A stretch of 64,000 bases of DNA from Paraburkholderia phenazinium (GTDB lineage: Bacteria > Pseudomonadota > Gammaproteobacteria > Burkholderiales > Burkholderiaceae). The DNA is taken from assembly GCF_900142845.1 (NCBI RefSeq), contig NZ_FSRU01000002.1, positions 1,488,001-1,552,000 of the forward strand, written 5' to 3'. Both the position numbers and the translations under genes were made by a program. Under the pieces are notes generated by a model. The model did not search any database. It was not told the DNA's origin and saw nothing but the letters and a program-made list of their open reading frames with translations. Below are positions 52,675-60,784 of the stretch, in pieces; position 1 is the stretch's first letter; the number at the start of each line of letters is the position of its first letter.

Positions 52675-54429
52675 TCAATCGAGCCGAAGCTTGGATTCGG
52701 CGTAGGCGTACATCGGACGCCACAACGTGCGGTTAAACAACGTGACGAACAGGGACATCACGGCAATGCCGAGAATGATCTTCGGGAAGTCACCCGCGGC
52801 GGTGGTCTGCGCGATATAGGAACCCAGACCGTGGGCGACCACCTTGGTATCGCCCCACTGCACGAACTCGGCCACGATGCTCGCGTTCCACGCGCCGCCC
52901 GAGGCGGTGATGGCACCTGTCACGTAGTACGGAAAAATGCCCGGCAGCATCACCTTGCGCCACCACTGCCAGCCGCGGATGCGGAAGTTGGTGGCGACTT
53001 CGCGATAGTCGTTCGGATAGGCGCTGGCGCCCGCGATCACGTTGAAGAGGATGTACCACTGCGTGCCGAGCACGATCAGCGGCGAGAGCCAGATGTCCGG
53101 ATTCAGATGGAAGCGCACGATCACGATGACGAACACCGGGAACAGCAGGTTGGCCGGAAACGCCGCGAGGAACTGCGCGAGCGGCTGGATCTTTTCGGCC
53201 AACGCCGGACGCAGCCCGATCAATACGCCGAGCGGCACCCAGATCAGCGACGAGATCGCAATCAGCAATGCCACGCGCAGCAGCGTGATCAGGCCCAGCA
53301 CCAGCACGTGCTCCACTTCGGCCAGATCGACGCCGGTCCGGACATAGCTCACCACGCGATAGACGACATAGACCGTCAGGAGGATCACGAGCGTCCCCCA
53401 GATGACGTCGCCCACCAGCGACGACTTCTTTTGCCGGCGCGGCAGACTGAAACTGATGCGGCTCACGCCCGGCAGACGCATCGGCAAGCGCGCCGCGTTG
53501 GCGAACAGCTTGCCCATCGGCACGAGACCACGGTGAATCAGCCGCGTGCGACGCACGAGATCGAGCAGCCAGGATTCCGGCGCATCGCCCGAGCTGGTGT
53601 TCTCCATGCGGAACTTGTCGGCCCACGCCACCAGCGGACGGAACAGAAGCTGGTCGTACGCAATGATCACGATCGTCATCGCGAGAATCACCCAACCGAT
53701 GGCGTGCAGGTTCTTGTCGGAGATGGCCTGGGCCAGATACGCGCCGATGCCCGGCAGCGTGATCGTGTTGTTGCCCACCGTGATCGCCTCCGAGGCCACC
53801 ACGAAGAACCAGCCGCCCGACATCGACATCATCATGTTCCAGATGAGGCCCGGCATCGAGAACGGCACCTCGAGCTTCCAGAAACGCTGCCAGCCGGTCA
53901 GGTGAAAACCGCGCGAGACCTCATCCAGATCGCGCGGCACCGTGCGCAACGACTGGTAGAAGCTGAAGGTCATGTTCCACGCCTGGCTCGTGAAGATGGC
54001 GAAGATCGCCGCCAGCTCCGCGCCGAGTACGCGCCCCGGAAACAGCGCGAGGAAGAACGTAACCGTAAACGAAATGTAGCCCAGCACCGGCACCGACTGC
54101 AGGATGTCGAGAATCGGCACCAGCACGAGGCTCGCGCGACGGCTCTTCGCGGCGAGCGTGCCGTAGGTCAGCGTGAACACCAGCGACGCCACCATTGCCG
54201 CGAGCATGCGCAGCGTCGTGCGCAGCGCATATTCGGGCAGGCTCGTTGGGTCGAGCGAGATGACCTGGGTCTTCAACGTCGACATCGGCGCGAGCGTCTG
54301 GTGAAAACCGATCGCTGCGGAAGCGATCACGCAGATGATCAGCGGAAAGGCGACGAAGTCCCAGCCGTTGGGCAGCAGGCGCCACGCGGAAGCATTGGCG
54401 GTGCGGTTCAGATTGAAATTGAAATTCAT
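52675..54429 (-). CDS. ABC importer permease, two permease domains in one chain
   Basis: 584 residues, double the usual length. Two BPD-type permease domains: about 75-275 and about 385-575, each with the EAA-type loop (ATNFRIRGWQWWRKVMLPG in the second, SRGFHLTGWQRFWKLEVP in the first). A basic cytoplasmic linker lies at about 285-345. The fusion would give a complete transmembrane unit from one polypeptide, paired with the downstream ATPase. ATG 54429 is followed by a low-complexity MNFNFNLNRT start. Confidence 0.92.
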   Translation of the reverse strand: MNFNFNLNRTANASAWRLLPNGWDFVAFPLIICVIASAAIGFHQTLAPMSTLKTQVISLDPTSLPEYALRTTLRMLAAMVASLVFTLTYGTLAAKSRRASLVLVPILDILQSVPVLGYISFTVTFFLALFPGRVLGAELAAIFAIFTSQAWNMTFSFYQSLRTVPRDLDEVSRGFHLTGWQRFWKLEVPFSMPGLIWNMMMSMSGGWFFVVASEAITVGNNTITLPGIGAYLAQAISDKNLHAIGWVILAMTIVIIAYDQLLFRPLVAWADKFRMENTSSGDAPESWLLDLVRRTRLIHRGLVPMGKLFANAARLPMRLPGVSRISFSLPRRQKKSSLVGDVIWGTLVILLTVYVVYRVVSYVRTGVDLAEVEHVLVLGLITLLRVALLIAISSLIWVPLGVLIGLRPALAEKIQPLAQFLAAFPANLLFPVFVIVIVRFHLNPDIWLSPLIVLGTQWYILFNVIAGASAYPNDYREVATNFRIRGWQWWRKVMLPGIFPYYVTGAITASGGAWNASIVAEFVQWGDTKVVAHGLGSYIAQTTAAGDFPKIILGIAVMSLFVTLFNRTLWRPMYAYAESKLRLD

Positions 54430-54638
54430 CAGGCGTCTCCCCGGTCACGGGTTTTTGAAGCATACGGAGCGACGCTGAGGCAACGCGTGGCAGCGGGGTC
54501 AAACACTCGCGGCGAAAAGCTGAAATGACTCATGGCTCAACATGGGCGAACAAGGGAACAGCACACGCCTGCGTCGTCCGCTCACGCATTTCATCGTCAG
54601 CGACGATGGCGTGTGCAGACGACACAAGACCAAAGAAT
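54430..54638. other. Gap between the 46-residue ORF and the permease gene
   Basis: 209 bp. No gene, terminator or clear promoter seen. Confidence 0.4.
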
Positions 54639-54779
54639 TCAGGAGATAAACGACTTGAAGCTGTGCCAGAGGGCGGCCAGCTTGTGCGGTTCACGGGCTT
54701 GCAGCGACAGCAAGGCGTCGTAATGGACGCGCGATTCCTGGACGTGCGGCAGTTGCGACAGAAGGAGACCGAAGTTCAT
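54639..54779 (-). CDS. Small ORF, 46 residues, unknown
   Basis: Begins MNFGLLLSQLPHVQESRVHY at ATG 54779 with GGAGA 6 nt upstream; ends HSFKSFIS. Contains LSQLPHVQES and LLSLQAREPHKLAALWHSF, which reads as real amphipathic protein rather than random GC-rich translation. No family known to me. It precedes the ABC permease gene on the same strand and may belong to its operon. Confidence 0.55.
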   Translation of the reverse strand: MNFGLLLSQLPHVQESRVHYDALLSLQAREPHKLAALWHSFKSFIS

Positions 54780-54867
54780 GGTGTTTCTCCGAGCGTTTGG
54801 CTTAACGCGATTCAATGGAAGCCAGCAGACTCGGAGGGCAACGCGGCATGCGCGCGACGGCGGCGAT

Positions 54868-54945
54868 CTACTCGCTTCCTTCAGGCAAAGGGAAGGTACA
54901 GCGGCATAAAGGACACGGTGTGGGGTAACTGTCAGGGTCCGGCAT
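54868..54945 (-). CDS. Very small ORF, 25 residues, with CPLC motif
   Basis: ATG 54945 follows AAGGAG with 6-nt spacing, the best ribosome-binding site in this area. The peptide starts MPDPDSYPTPCPLCRCTF and ends PLPEGSE. PCPLCRC gives three closely spaced cysteines, a possible metal or zinc-knuckle site. It precedes the 46-residue ORF by 88 bp on the same strand. Either a real mini-protein or a leader peptide. Confidence 0.45.
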   Translation of the reverse strand: MPDPDSYPTPCPLCRCTFPLPEGSE

Positions 54946-55121
54946 GGGACACTCCTTATCGGCGTCGACCGCGCGCACTGCACATGCGCGCCGCGTGTGT
55001 TTGTCTACACGCCCGGCGCGCGCCGGAGCATTCCAGCGCGCGCGCAAGCGCAGCCACGAGCGAAGCTCGCGACACGAAGCCACGCGAACACGCTTTCGCT
55101 GGGTTCAGGTGGCGCTGATAA

Positions 55122-55238
55122 AGGTGCACGGAGGAGATTGACTACGGCGCGCACCGTCTGCCTGCTGGCAAGACGGCGGCGTAAAGAATACTGCGCGGGC
55201 GTCTTGCCGGTCAGGCGGCGAATCCGATCGAAGATCGA
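55122..55238 (-). pseudogene. Remnant of an AraC-family regulator C-terminus
   Basis: After an in-frame TAG at 55239-55241 the minus strand encodes IFDRIRRLTGKTPAQYSLRR, closely resembling the second helix-turn-helix end of AraC regulators (F-x-R-x-F-R-R-x-T-G-x-T-P-x-x-Y-R). There is no start or N-terminal domain. It lies within the predicted leader of the downstream small ORFs and ABC genes. Confidence 0.45.
55154..55208 (-). promoter_or_regulatory. Mutually exclusive hairpins in the leader region
   Basis: In the minus-strand RNA the segment CCGTCTTGCC (55167-55176) can pair with an upstream GGCAAGACG (55200-55208, 9 bp). It can instead pair with a downstream GGCAGACGG (55154-55162, 9 bp with one bulge, 4-nt loop). 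Such competing stems occur in attenuators and riboswitches, but there is no T-run and the region also reads as an AraC remnant, so chance pairing is possible. Confidence 0.25.
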
Positions 55239-55284
55239 CTACTGCTACTGTCCAAGGCATTAGCCCCATTTGTGACGACGCGGA

Positions 55285-55314
55285 ATTCTAGACATTTTGA
55301 GAACCAAAAGTCAA
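55285..55314 (-). promoter_or_regulatory. Promoter upstream of the small ORFs and ABC importer
   Basis: TTGACT (55309-55314), 18-nt spacer, TAGAAT (55285-55290) on the minus strand. It predicts a leader of about 330 nt before the first small ORF. Confidence 0.55.
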
Positions 55315-55435
55315 CTTGATTCGCCGTGCAGAGCCAATTCAATCGGCTTCTGTTGCGTAGTGGCCTGAGCGGCTTACGTCGCGCCTACGGTGGCGGGGGA
55401 AGCGGCCGGGCGAGCACCCAGCCGCGAGGCGGAAG

Positions 55436-57334
55436 CTACAGATTGATCTGGCCGCCCAGTTCGACGACACGGTTGGCCGGCAAACTATAGTATTCGGCCG
55501 CCTGGGCCGCGTTGCGTCCGAGGAACGCGAACAGCTTCTCGCGCCACAGCGCCATGGCCTTGCTCTCTCCCGTGGCCAGCACGGTATCGCGCGCGAGGAA
55601 GAAGGACGTGTCCGCCGGCTCGTATTGCCAGTCAGGGATCTTCTTCGCGACCAGCAGCAGGATGGCCGGCACGTTGGGAATCTCCATGAAGCCATTGCGC
55701 ACGGTGACCGAATAGCAGCCGTAGCCCATGTCTTCCACGGTGACTTTCTGCTCGTCGTGCACGTGCGGCACGTTGTCGGTCATGCCGGCCATGAAGATGT
55801 TGATGCCGTGCATCACCCGGTTGTGCTTGAGGTTGTGCATGAACGCGGACGGTGTCATGCCGGCCACGCCGCCCGGAAACACCGCCGTGCCATCGACGCG
55901 CGGCGGCGGATGCGAACCGCCGCACAGCGACTTGATCAGTCCCGCGAGCGGAATGTTGTCGGTCTTCATGCGCTCCACGACGACTTCGCGGCCGCGATGC
56001 CATGTGGTCATGATCGTGAACAGCACGCCGCCGGCCAGCAGCGGAAACCAGCCGCCGTCGAGCACCTTGCTGACATTGCTCGAGACGAACACCGCGTCGA
56101 CCAGCGCGAGCGGGCCGATGACCACGAAGGTGGCGAGCGGCTTCCAGTTCCACAGCGAGTGCGTGATGAAATACATCAGCAGCGTGGTGAGCAGCATCGT
56201 CGAGGCGACGGCAATGCCATAGGCCGCAGCCAGATTGTCGGAAGACTTGAAGAACACCACCAGAAACACGACCGCCGCGTACAGCGAAACATTGATGAAC
56301 GGTACGTAGACCTGACCCACCTCATGCGTCGACGTATGGACCACCGGAATGCGCGGCAGAAAGCCGAGCTGGACCGCCTGCTTGGTCATCGAGAACGCGC
56401 CGGAAATCACTGCCTGTGAGGCGATGATGGTGGCGGCTGTGGCCAGCAGAACCAGCGGCACCAGGGCCCAGCCGGGCGCCGACTCGAAGAACGGCTGCTC
56501 CACCGTGGCGGGCCGCGCCAGCACCAGCGCGCCCTGGCCGAAGTAGTTCAGCACGAGGCTCGGCAGCACCAGCAGCAGCCAGGCGAGACGGATCGGCTTC
56601 TTGCCGAAGTGCCCCATGTCCGCGTAAAGCGCTTCGCCCCCCGTCAACGCGAGGAACACCGAACCCAGCACCACGAAGGCCGTACCGGGTGCGTGCGCCA
56701 CAAAGCGCACCGCATAGAGCGGCGAGACGGCCTCGATGATGGCCGGCCCGGCGACGATATGCAGCAGGCCCAGCGCCGCCAGCGTAATGAACCAGACGAT
56801 CATCACCGGCCCGAAAACCTTGCCGACCGTCCCCGTGCCGCGCTTCTGCAGCTTGAAGAGGCCAGTGAGAATCACCAGCGAGATGGGGACGATCCACGCC
56901 GTCAGTTTCGGGTCGACCAGCGTGACGCCCTCCACCGCCGAGATGACCGAGATGGCCGGCGTGATCATCGAATCGCCGTAGAACATCGCCGCGCCGAATA
57001 CACCCAGCGTGAGCAGCACCTGGGAGAGACGCGCCGGCGCCACCCGCGAGGCCAGTGCAGTGAGCGCGAGGATGCCGCCTTCGCCGTCGTTGTCCGCGCG
57101 CATCACGAAGCTCACGTACTTGAGCGTGACCACCACGATGATCGACCAGAGAATCAGCGACACGATACCGAACACGTTGGGCTGGCTGATGCCGCCCGCC
57201 GCCTTCAGACATTCGCGCAACGTGTAGAGCGGGCTCGTGCCGATGTCGCCGAACACCACGCCGATCGCCCCCAGCACGAGGCTGGGCGCGGTGTTGGCGG
57301 TCTGGCTCGAGGGGCTGGTGACAGATGAGGACAT
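55436..57334 (-). CDS. kup: Low-affinity potassium transporter Kup
   Basis: 632 residues from ATG 57334; the conserved part starts LVLGAIGVVFGDIGTSPLYTLRECL. About twelve membrane segments (about 20-460) and a cytoplasmic C-terminal domain (about 475-632). Motifs such as YADMGHFGKKPIR, GEALYADMG and LNYFGQGAL are typical of KUP/HAK proteins, which take up K+ with H+. In-frame ATGs farther upstream do not match the family. A 26-residue membrane peptide ORF lies 180 bp upstream on the same strand. Confidence 0.96.
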   Translation of the reverse strand: MSSSVTSPSSQTANTAPSLVLGAIGVVFGDIGTSPLYTLRECLKAAGGISQPNVFGIVSLILWSIIVVVTLKYVSFVMRADNDGEGGILALTALASRVAPARLSQVLLTLGVFGAAMFYGDSMITPAISVISAVEGVTLVDPKLTAWIVPISLVILTGLFKLQKRGTGTVGKVFGPVMIVWFITLAALGLLHIVAGPAIIEAVSPLYAVRFVAHAPGTAFVVLGSVFLALTGGEALYADMGHFGKKPIRLAWLLLVLPSLVLNYFGQGALVLARPATVEQPFFESAPGWALVPLVLLATAATIIASQAVISGAFSMTKQAVQLGFLPRIPVVHTSTHEVGQVYVPFINVSLYAAVVFLVVFFKSSDNLAAAYGIAVASTMLLTTLLMYFITHSLWNWKPLATFVVIGPLALVDAVFVSSNVSKVLDGGWFPLLAGGVLFTIMTTWHRGREVVVERMKTDNIPLAGLIKSLCGGSHPPPRVDGTAVFPGGVAGMTPSAFMHNLKHNRVMHGINIFMAGMTDNVPHVHDEQKVTVEDMGYGCYSVTVRNGFMEIPNVPAILLLVAKKIPDWQYEPADTSFFLARDTVLATGESKAMALWREKLFAFLGRNAAQAAEYYSLPANRVVELGGQINL

Positions 57335-57513
57335 AGGGTGTCGTAAGTTAAATGAAATTAACGGCATGCCTGACCGTATTGGCGCCTGACGCACATACGG
57401 CCCTCGCACCAGCGGGATAACTAGCTTGTAGCAGGTTCTTGATACAACGCGATGAAAATGTGTTGCAGCGGTGGGATTGCTTCGTCCGCGCGTGCATGCA
57501 TGCGGGGCCCGCC

Positions 57514-57594
57514 CTATCTGAGCTTCCAGATGCCCCAGATGGCGATGGCCAGCGCTATTCCGAAACCACCGCCCAACAGGATGTAGGTGTCCAT
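57514..57594 (-). CDS. Predicted 26-residue membrane peptide upstream of kup
   Basis: ATG 57594 has AAGGA 8 nt upstream; TAG at 57514-57516. The peptide starts MDTYILLGGGFGIALA, continues with a hydrophobic IAIWGIW segment and ends KLR. This is one transmembrane helix with a GGGFG motif and a positive C-terminus, the usual design of small transport-regulating peptides such as KdpF or CydX, although it matches neither. Position before a K+ transporter suggests a functional link. Too short for standard gene calling. Confidence 0.55.
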   Translation of the reverse strand: MDTYILLGGGFGIALAIAIWGIWKLR

Positions 57595-57810
57595 TTCAAC
57601 GTCCTTCAAACCAGGATTGCGTCGCGGGTCGTGCACCGTTAGCGGGCGCAGCACCCTCTAGCGCCGAATACTACCTTTGCTTTCTTTCAGATGCCATTGG
57701 AGGTTGGCCTGGCATGCAGGCCGCTGATCCCGGCGCACTCATATCCCTCAGTACACCATAATGATTGCAAGGTACGCGGCGATGCCTGAAATATGGCCTG
57801 CCCACAAATG
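57595..57810. other. Region between the small membrane peptide ORF and tRNA-fMet terminator
   Basis: About 215 bp, no gene seen. It should contain the promoter of the peptide ORF (TAGTAT near 57665 is a weak candidate -10 on the minus strand). Confidence 0.3.
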
Positions 57811-57843
57811 AAAAAGCCCGCGTGGCGATCGCCAGCGGGCTTT
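57811..57843 (-). terminator. Terminator of tRNA-fMet
   Basis: AAAGCCCGC and GCGGGCTTT arms with an inner TGGC/GCCA stem; on the minus strand the hairpin is followed by TTTTTCAT. Confidence 0.85.
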
Positions 57844-57852
57844 CCATATGCT

Positions 57853-57929
57853 TGGTTGCGGGGATAGGATTTGAACCTATGACCTTCGGGTTATGAGCCC
57901 GACGAGCTGCCAGACTGCTCCACCCCGCG
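57853..57929 (-). tRNA. Initiator tRNA-fMet (anticodon CAT)
   Basis: 77 nt on the minus strand, 5' CGCGGGG to GCAACCA 3' with encoded CCA. The anticodon loop CTCATAA is flanked by three G-C pairs (GGG/CCC). Position 1 (C) and 72 (A) are unpaired. Both are initiator features. T-loop GGTTCAAATCC is normal. Differs from the E. coli gene at a few stem positions, mostly compensated. Confidence 0.97.
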
Positions 57930-57998
57930 TCAGAGAAAACGGATTGTATAGAGATGTCGGCAAATCGTCAAACAATCAGACGGATTATTTTTTTGGCC

Positions 57999-58286
57999 TC
58001 AAAGATCGGCAACCGATGCGCCTTCCACCTTGCCGTCGATGATGTCCGCGCCGTACTGGCTGGCGCTGCGCTTGGCGATGCCGAAATCGGAAAACGTGGC
58101 GGGCCGCACGAGTCGAAACACGCGGCTCGCCTTCGAGCCGCTGATTGCACCTGGACGGCAAACGCGCACGGCGACGTCATAACCCTCGGCGTGCCGCTTG
58201 TGGCCGTCGAACTTGTCGAACTCCCGCGAGAACACCAGCGGATGCACTTCGAAGTCCTTATAGATAGCCGGATAGAGTTCAGCCAT
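57999..58286 (-). CDS. Conserved small protein, unknown
   Basis: 95 residues from ATG 58286 (MAELYPAIYKDFEVHPLVFS), with GGGGA about 6 nt upstream. Soluble, mixed charge, no signal or membrane segment, no motif I can assign. Segments such as FEVHPLVFSREFDKFDGHKR and GYDVAVRVCRPG look like a compact beta-rich fold. Between tRNA-fMet and the GGDEF gene on the same strand; 111 bp after the GGDEF stop. Confidence 0.7.
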   Translation of the reverse strand: MAELYPAIYKDFEVHPLVFSREFDKFDGHKRHAEGYDVAVRVCRPGAISGSKASRVFRLVRPATFSDFGIAKRSASQYGADIIDGKVEGASVADL

Positions 58287-58397
58287 GGCGATTCCCCGAT
58301 ACGTGAGTATTGGACCCACTATACGCCGGGCGATGAGGCCGCCGACGATTTATTTTGTGCAGACCATTCACGCTGTGAAGCGCGAAGCGCGGTCGCA

Positions 58398-60278
58398 TCA
58401 CGGAGCGCCCTGATCGGCGCAATCGGTATCCGCTGTGCAGGTCCGGTTCCGCCCCTGTTGTTTGGCGGCATAGAGCGCCCTGTCTGCAGCCGCGACCAGA
58501 CCGTTGCCGTCGCCGTCTTCACCCGCTCGCTGCACTGCCACGCCGGCGCTGACGGTCACGATCCCGGCACGGGAAGCCGGATGTGGCAGCCGCAGGCTTT
58601 CAATGGCGGTCCGGATGCCCTCGGCAACTTTCATCGCGCCCTGCTCATCGGTATCGCGCAAGATCAGCGCGAACTCTTCGCCGCCATACCGCGCCACCAT
58701 GTCCGTTGGACGCCGGGCGACAGAAGCAATCGCCTGTGCGACCGTACGCAGGCACTCGTCGCCACCCTGATGCCCAAAGTGATCGTTGTAGTCCTTGTAG
58801 GCGTCGATATCGATCATGATCACGGCCACATGGCTCAGGCTGAGCGCCCGTGCTTCCTTGCGCCATTGGCGCTCGAGTTCGCGGTCGAAATATCGCCGGT
58901 TAAACAGGCCTGTCAGGCCATCGCGGAAAGCGAGCGCCTGCAGTTCCTTTCGCTCGTCTGCGAGACGCTGCTCGGCGACCTTGCTTTCCGTAATGTCGCG
59001 AACTGTCGCCATCAGCGCCTCCGGCTTGCTGGAGAACGGGTCGATGAGCAGTCGCAGACTCGTTTTCATCCACACGACCTGCCCGTCCGGTCGCCGCCAG
59101 CGACTGTCCTGGAACGCCTCGATCGCTCCCCTCATCACGCTTTCAATGGCCATTGTCAGCGCAGCGCGGTCGTCCGGTAGAACGAGCTCCGGGTAATACA
59201 TGCCGATCAGGTCGTCCGGGGCATAGCCCAGCGCCGGCGTCACCCTGGGTGAAACGTAGGTAAGCCGGCCCTCCAACCCCATGCTCATGACGATGTCGCT
59301 CGCGTTCTCGGCGAGCACCCGGTAGCGGCGCTCGCCGTCACCTAGCCGTGCGATGAGACGGTTGCGCTGTGCCTGAGAGGCGCTGATGGGCAGCGCGATA
59401 AGTAGCACCGCCATGTAGTAAAGCTGCAAGGCGAAGATGCGGTCCTGCATGCGCACAAAAGGTTCGATCCAGAAAGGGCCCAAACCGTGCACCGTGAACC
59501 ACATCGCAATGGCCTGGCACAGCAGGACGCCAAGCAGCACGGCGGCTAGTTCTGCCCGAAATGCCAGTAACGCGATGGGCGGAAGCACCCAGTAGAGCAG
59601 ATGGAACTGGCGTTGTCCGAATACGCCGATCGTGACGACGCAGACCAGCAGCAACAGAACGCCGTTTTTCCCGCGCTGGTCCACGCGCGCGAGATTGGCA
59701 AGCTCGCCGGTCCAGAAGGCCACGGCGGCAGGTGTGAAGATCGCACAACCCAGCGCATGCGCGATGAACCAGGTCGTCATGGACGGCAACCGGGAACTCC
59801 CTTCCGGCGCCCCCTGCAAGGTCACCGCAACGAGTCCGGACACGAAGGTTGAAAACACGACGCCACCCACGAGAAACCTGATGAGCGGTTTCGGGCGGAT
59901 CAGTTCGGCAACCGTTGAGATACGCGGAGCGAACCTCAACGCAATCACAACGCCGACAAGGTCGGCGAACGAAAAGCAGAGCGCTCCCACCAGGTCGTGA
60001 CTGACAAACAGCCGCGTCGAAAAATTGCCGAGTACGCCGCCAACGAACACCCCGTATCGTTGGTGGGGCCGCGCAACCATCATCTGCGCGAGCAGAACGG
60101 CGTCGACGAGCCAGATCGGCGAGATTTCCTGATCCATGCTCTTGAGTGCCAGGCTGACAACGCAAGCGAGCGTTGTTGCGGCAAAGGCGAGCAGTACTGA
60201 TAGTAGTGGGTTGCTCCAGCGACCTGATGCGATGTCCATCGTTACGTGTTCGGGAAACTTGTATGAATTTAAATGCAT
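58398..60278 (-). CDS. Diguanylate cyclase, MASE1-PAS-GGDEF
   Basis: 626 residues from ATG 60278 (ATG 60239 is an alternative). A MASE1-type membrane sensor of about eight helices (about 15-305) is followed by a PAS domain (about 320-440; GRLTYVSPRVTPALGYAPDDLIG, then VRDITESKVAEQ) and a GGDEF domain (about 450-615). The active site is GGEEF near 535. RPTD lies five residues upstream, the product-inhibition I-site. DGLTGLFNRRYFD and MIDIDAYKDYNDHFGHQGGD are intact, so activity is expected: two GTP to cyclic di-GMP. It lies downstream of a sigma-28-type promoter and a chemoreceptor fragment. Confidence 0.94.
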   Translation of the reverse strand: MHLNSYKFPEHVTMDIASGRWSNPLLSVLLAFAATTLACVVSLALKSMDQEISPIWLVDAVLLAQMMVARPHQRYGVFVGGVLGNFSTRLFVSHDLVGALCFSFADLVGVVIALRFAPRISTVAELIRPKPLIRFLVGGVVFSTFVSGLVAVTLQGAPEGSSRLPSMTTWFIAHALGCAIFTPAAVAFWTGELANLARVDQRGKNGVLLLLVCVVTIGVFGQRQFHLLYWVLPPIALLAFRAELAAVLLGVLLCQAIAMWFTVHGLGPFWIEPFVRMQDRIFALQLYYMAVLLIALPISASQAQRNRLIARLGDGERRYRVLAENASDIVMSMGLEGRLTYVSPRVTPALGYAPDDLIGMYYPELVLPDDRAALTMAIESVMRGAIEAFQDSRWRRPDGQVVWMKTSLRLLIDPFSSKPEALMATVRDITESKVAEQRLADERKELQALAFRDGLTGLFNRRYFDRELERQWRKEARALSLSHVAVIMIDIDAYKDYNDHFGHQGGDECLRTVAQAIASVARRPTDMVARYGGEEFALILRDTDEQGAMKVAEGIRTAIESLRLPHPASRAGIVTVSAGVAVQRAGEDGDGNGLVAAADRALYAAKQQGRNRTCTADTDCADQGAP

Positions 60279-60348
60279 GTTGACTCAACACCTGATCATG
60301 CTTTGTTCGCACACGTATTCCACGTTCGAACCCGCTGAACCCTGTCTT

Positions 60349-60411
60349 CGGAGTCTGCTCTTCAGTACGCTGCGACAGGTCCCGGTTGCACGCCGCGATC
60401 TGCTGATGGTC
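60349..60411 (-). pseudogene. Chemoreceptor (MCP) fragment
   Basis: The minus strand encodes [20 protein letters not shown], nearly the same as [17 protein letters not shown] in the intact receptor at 60848-62563. At the DNA level the stretch around GACCTGTCGCAGCGTACTGA is identical. There is no continuous receptor frame on either side, and the fragment overlaps the cyclase leader. A remnant of a second, deleted receptor gene. Confidence 0.8.
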
Positions 60412-60437
60412 GCCATGAAGACAAATTTCATCCCATG

Positions 60438-60510
60438 AATGCATCACACAAAATATCGGCCCGAACGCGCCGCGCTTGAGTGAAAAGCGGCATTTGCGGC
60501 GGTTTGCCGC
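60438..60510. repeat. Left copy of a 72-bp imperfect inverted repeat
   Basis: Runs from AATGCATCACACAAAATATCGGCC to GCGGCGGTTTGCCGC and is the reverse complement, with gaps and mismatches in the middle, of 60713-60784. The outer 16 bp (TGCGGCGGTTTGCCGC) are identical. It contains the minus-strand sigma-28-type promoter. Confidence 0.8.
60453..60479 (-). promoter_or_regulatory. Sigma-28 (FliA)-type promoter toward the cyclase gene
   Basis: TCAAGCGC, 11 nt, GCCGATAT on the minus strand. The E. coli consensus is TAAAGTTT, 11 nt, GCCGATAA. About 170 nt upstream of the cyclase ATG. Confidence 0.7.
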
Positions 60511-60712
60511 AGATGGGCCCGCCTCGCCGCCGCATGCTCTCATACAGCGCGGCTGCGGATACCTCCGGGATGCGGTCCCGCTCAATGTTGCCACTCTTCG
60601 GAAATCCATTAGGAATCCGTATTTTTACAATTCAGACAGGTTGACCCGCGCACCTCGGTGGTCGATCCGCGCGCTCCTGCAAGCGTTTTGCGCCATGGGT
60701 TTCAGTAACACC

Positions 60713-60784
60713 GCGGCAAACCGCCGCAGTTTTCGCTTTCGGCTCAAGTGGTGTGAACCTTGGCCGATATTTGTGTGAAGCATT
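60713..60784. repeat. Right copy of the 72-bp imperfect inverted repeat
   Basis: Mirror image of 60438-60510; ends in GGCCGATATTTGTGTGAAGC. Contains the plus-strand sigma-28-type promoter. Confidence 0.8.
60744..60770 (+). promoter_or_regulatory. Sigma-28 (FliA)-type promoter of the chemoreceptor gene
   Basis: TCAAGTGG, 11 nt, GCCGATAT, with a leader of about 70 nt to the receptor ATG. Flagellar late genes and chemoreceptors commonly use such promoters. Confidence 0.75.

Noticed and set aside
55154..55208. Known manganese (yybP-ykoY) or other named riboswitch
   Set aside because: The conserved core I remember for that class is not present; only competing stems were seen.
57514..57594. KdpF identity for the 26-residue peptide
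   Set aside because: Size and topology are similar, but the sequence does not match KdpF and no kdpABC genes are next to it.
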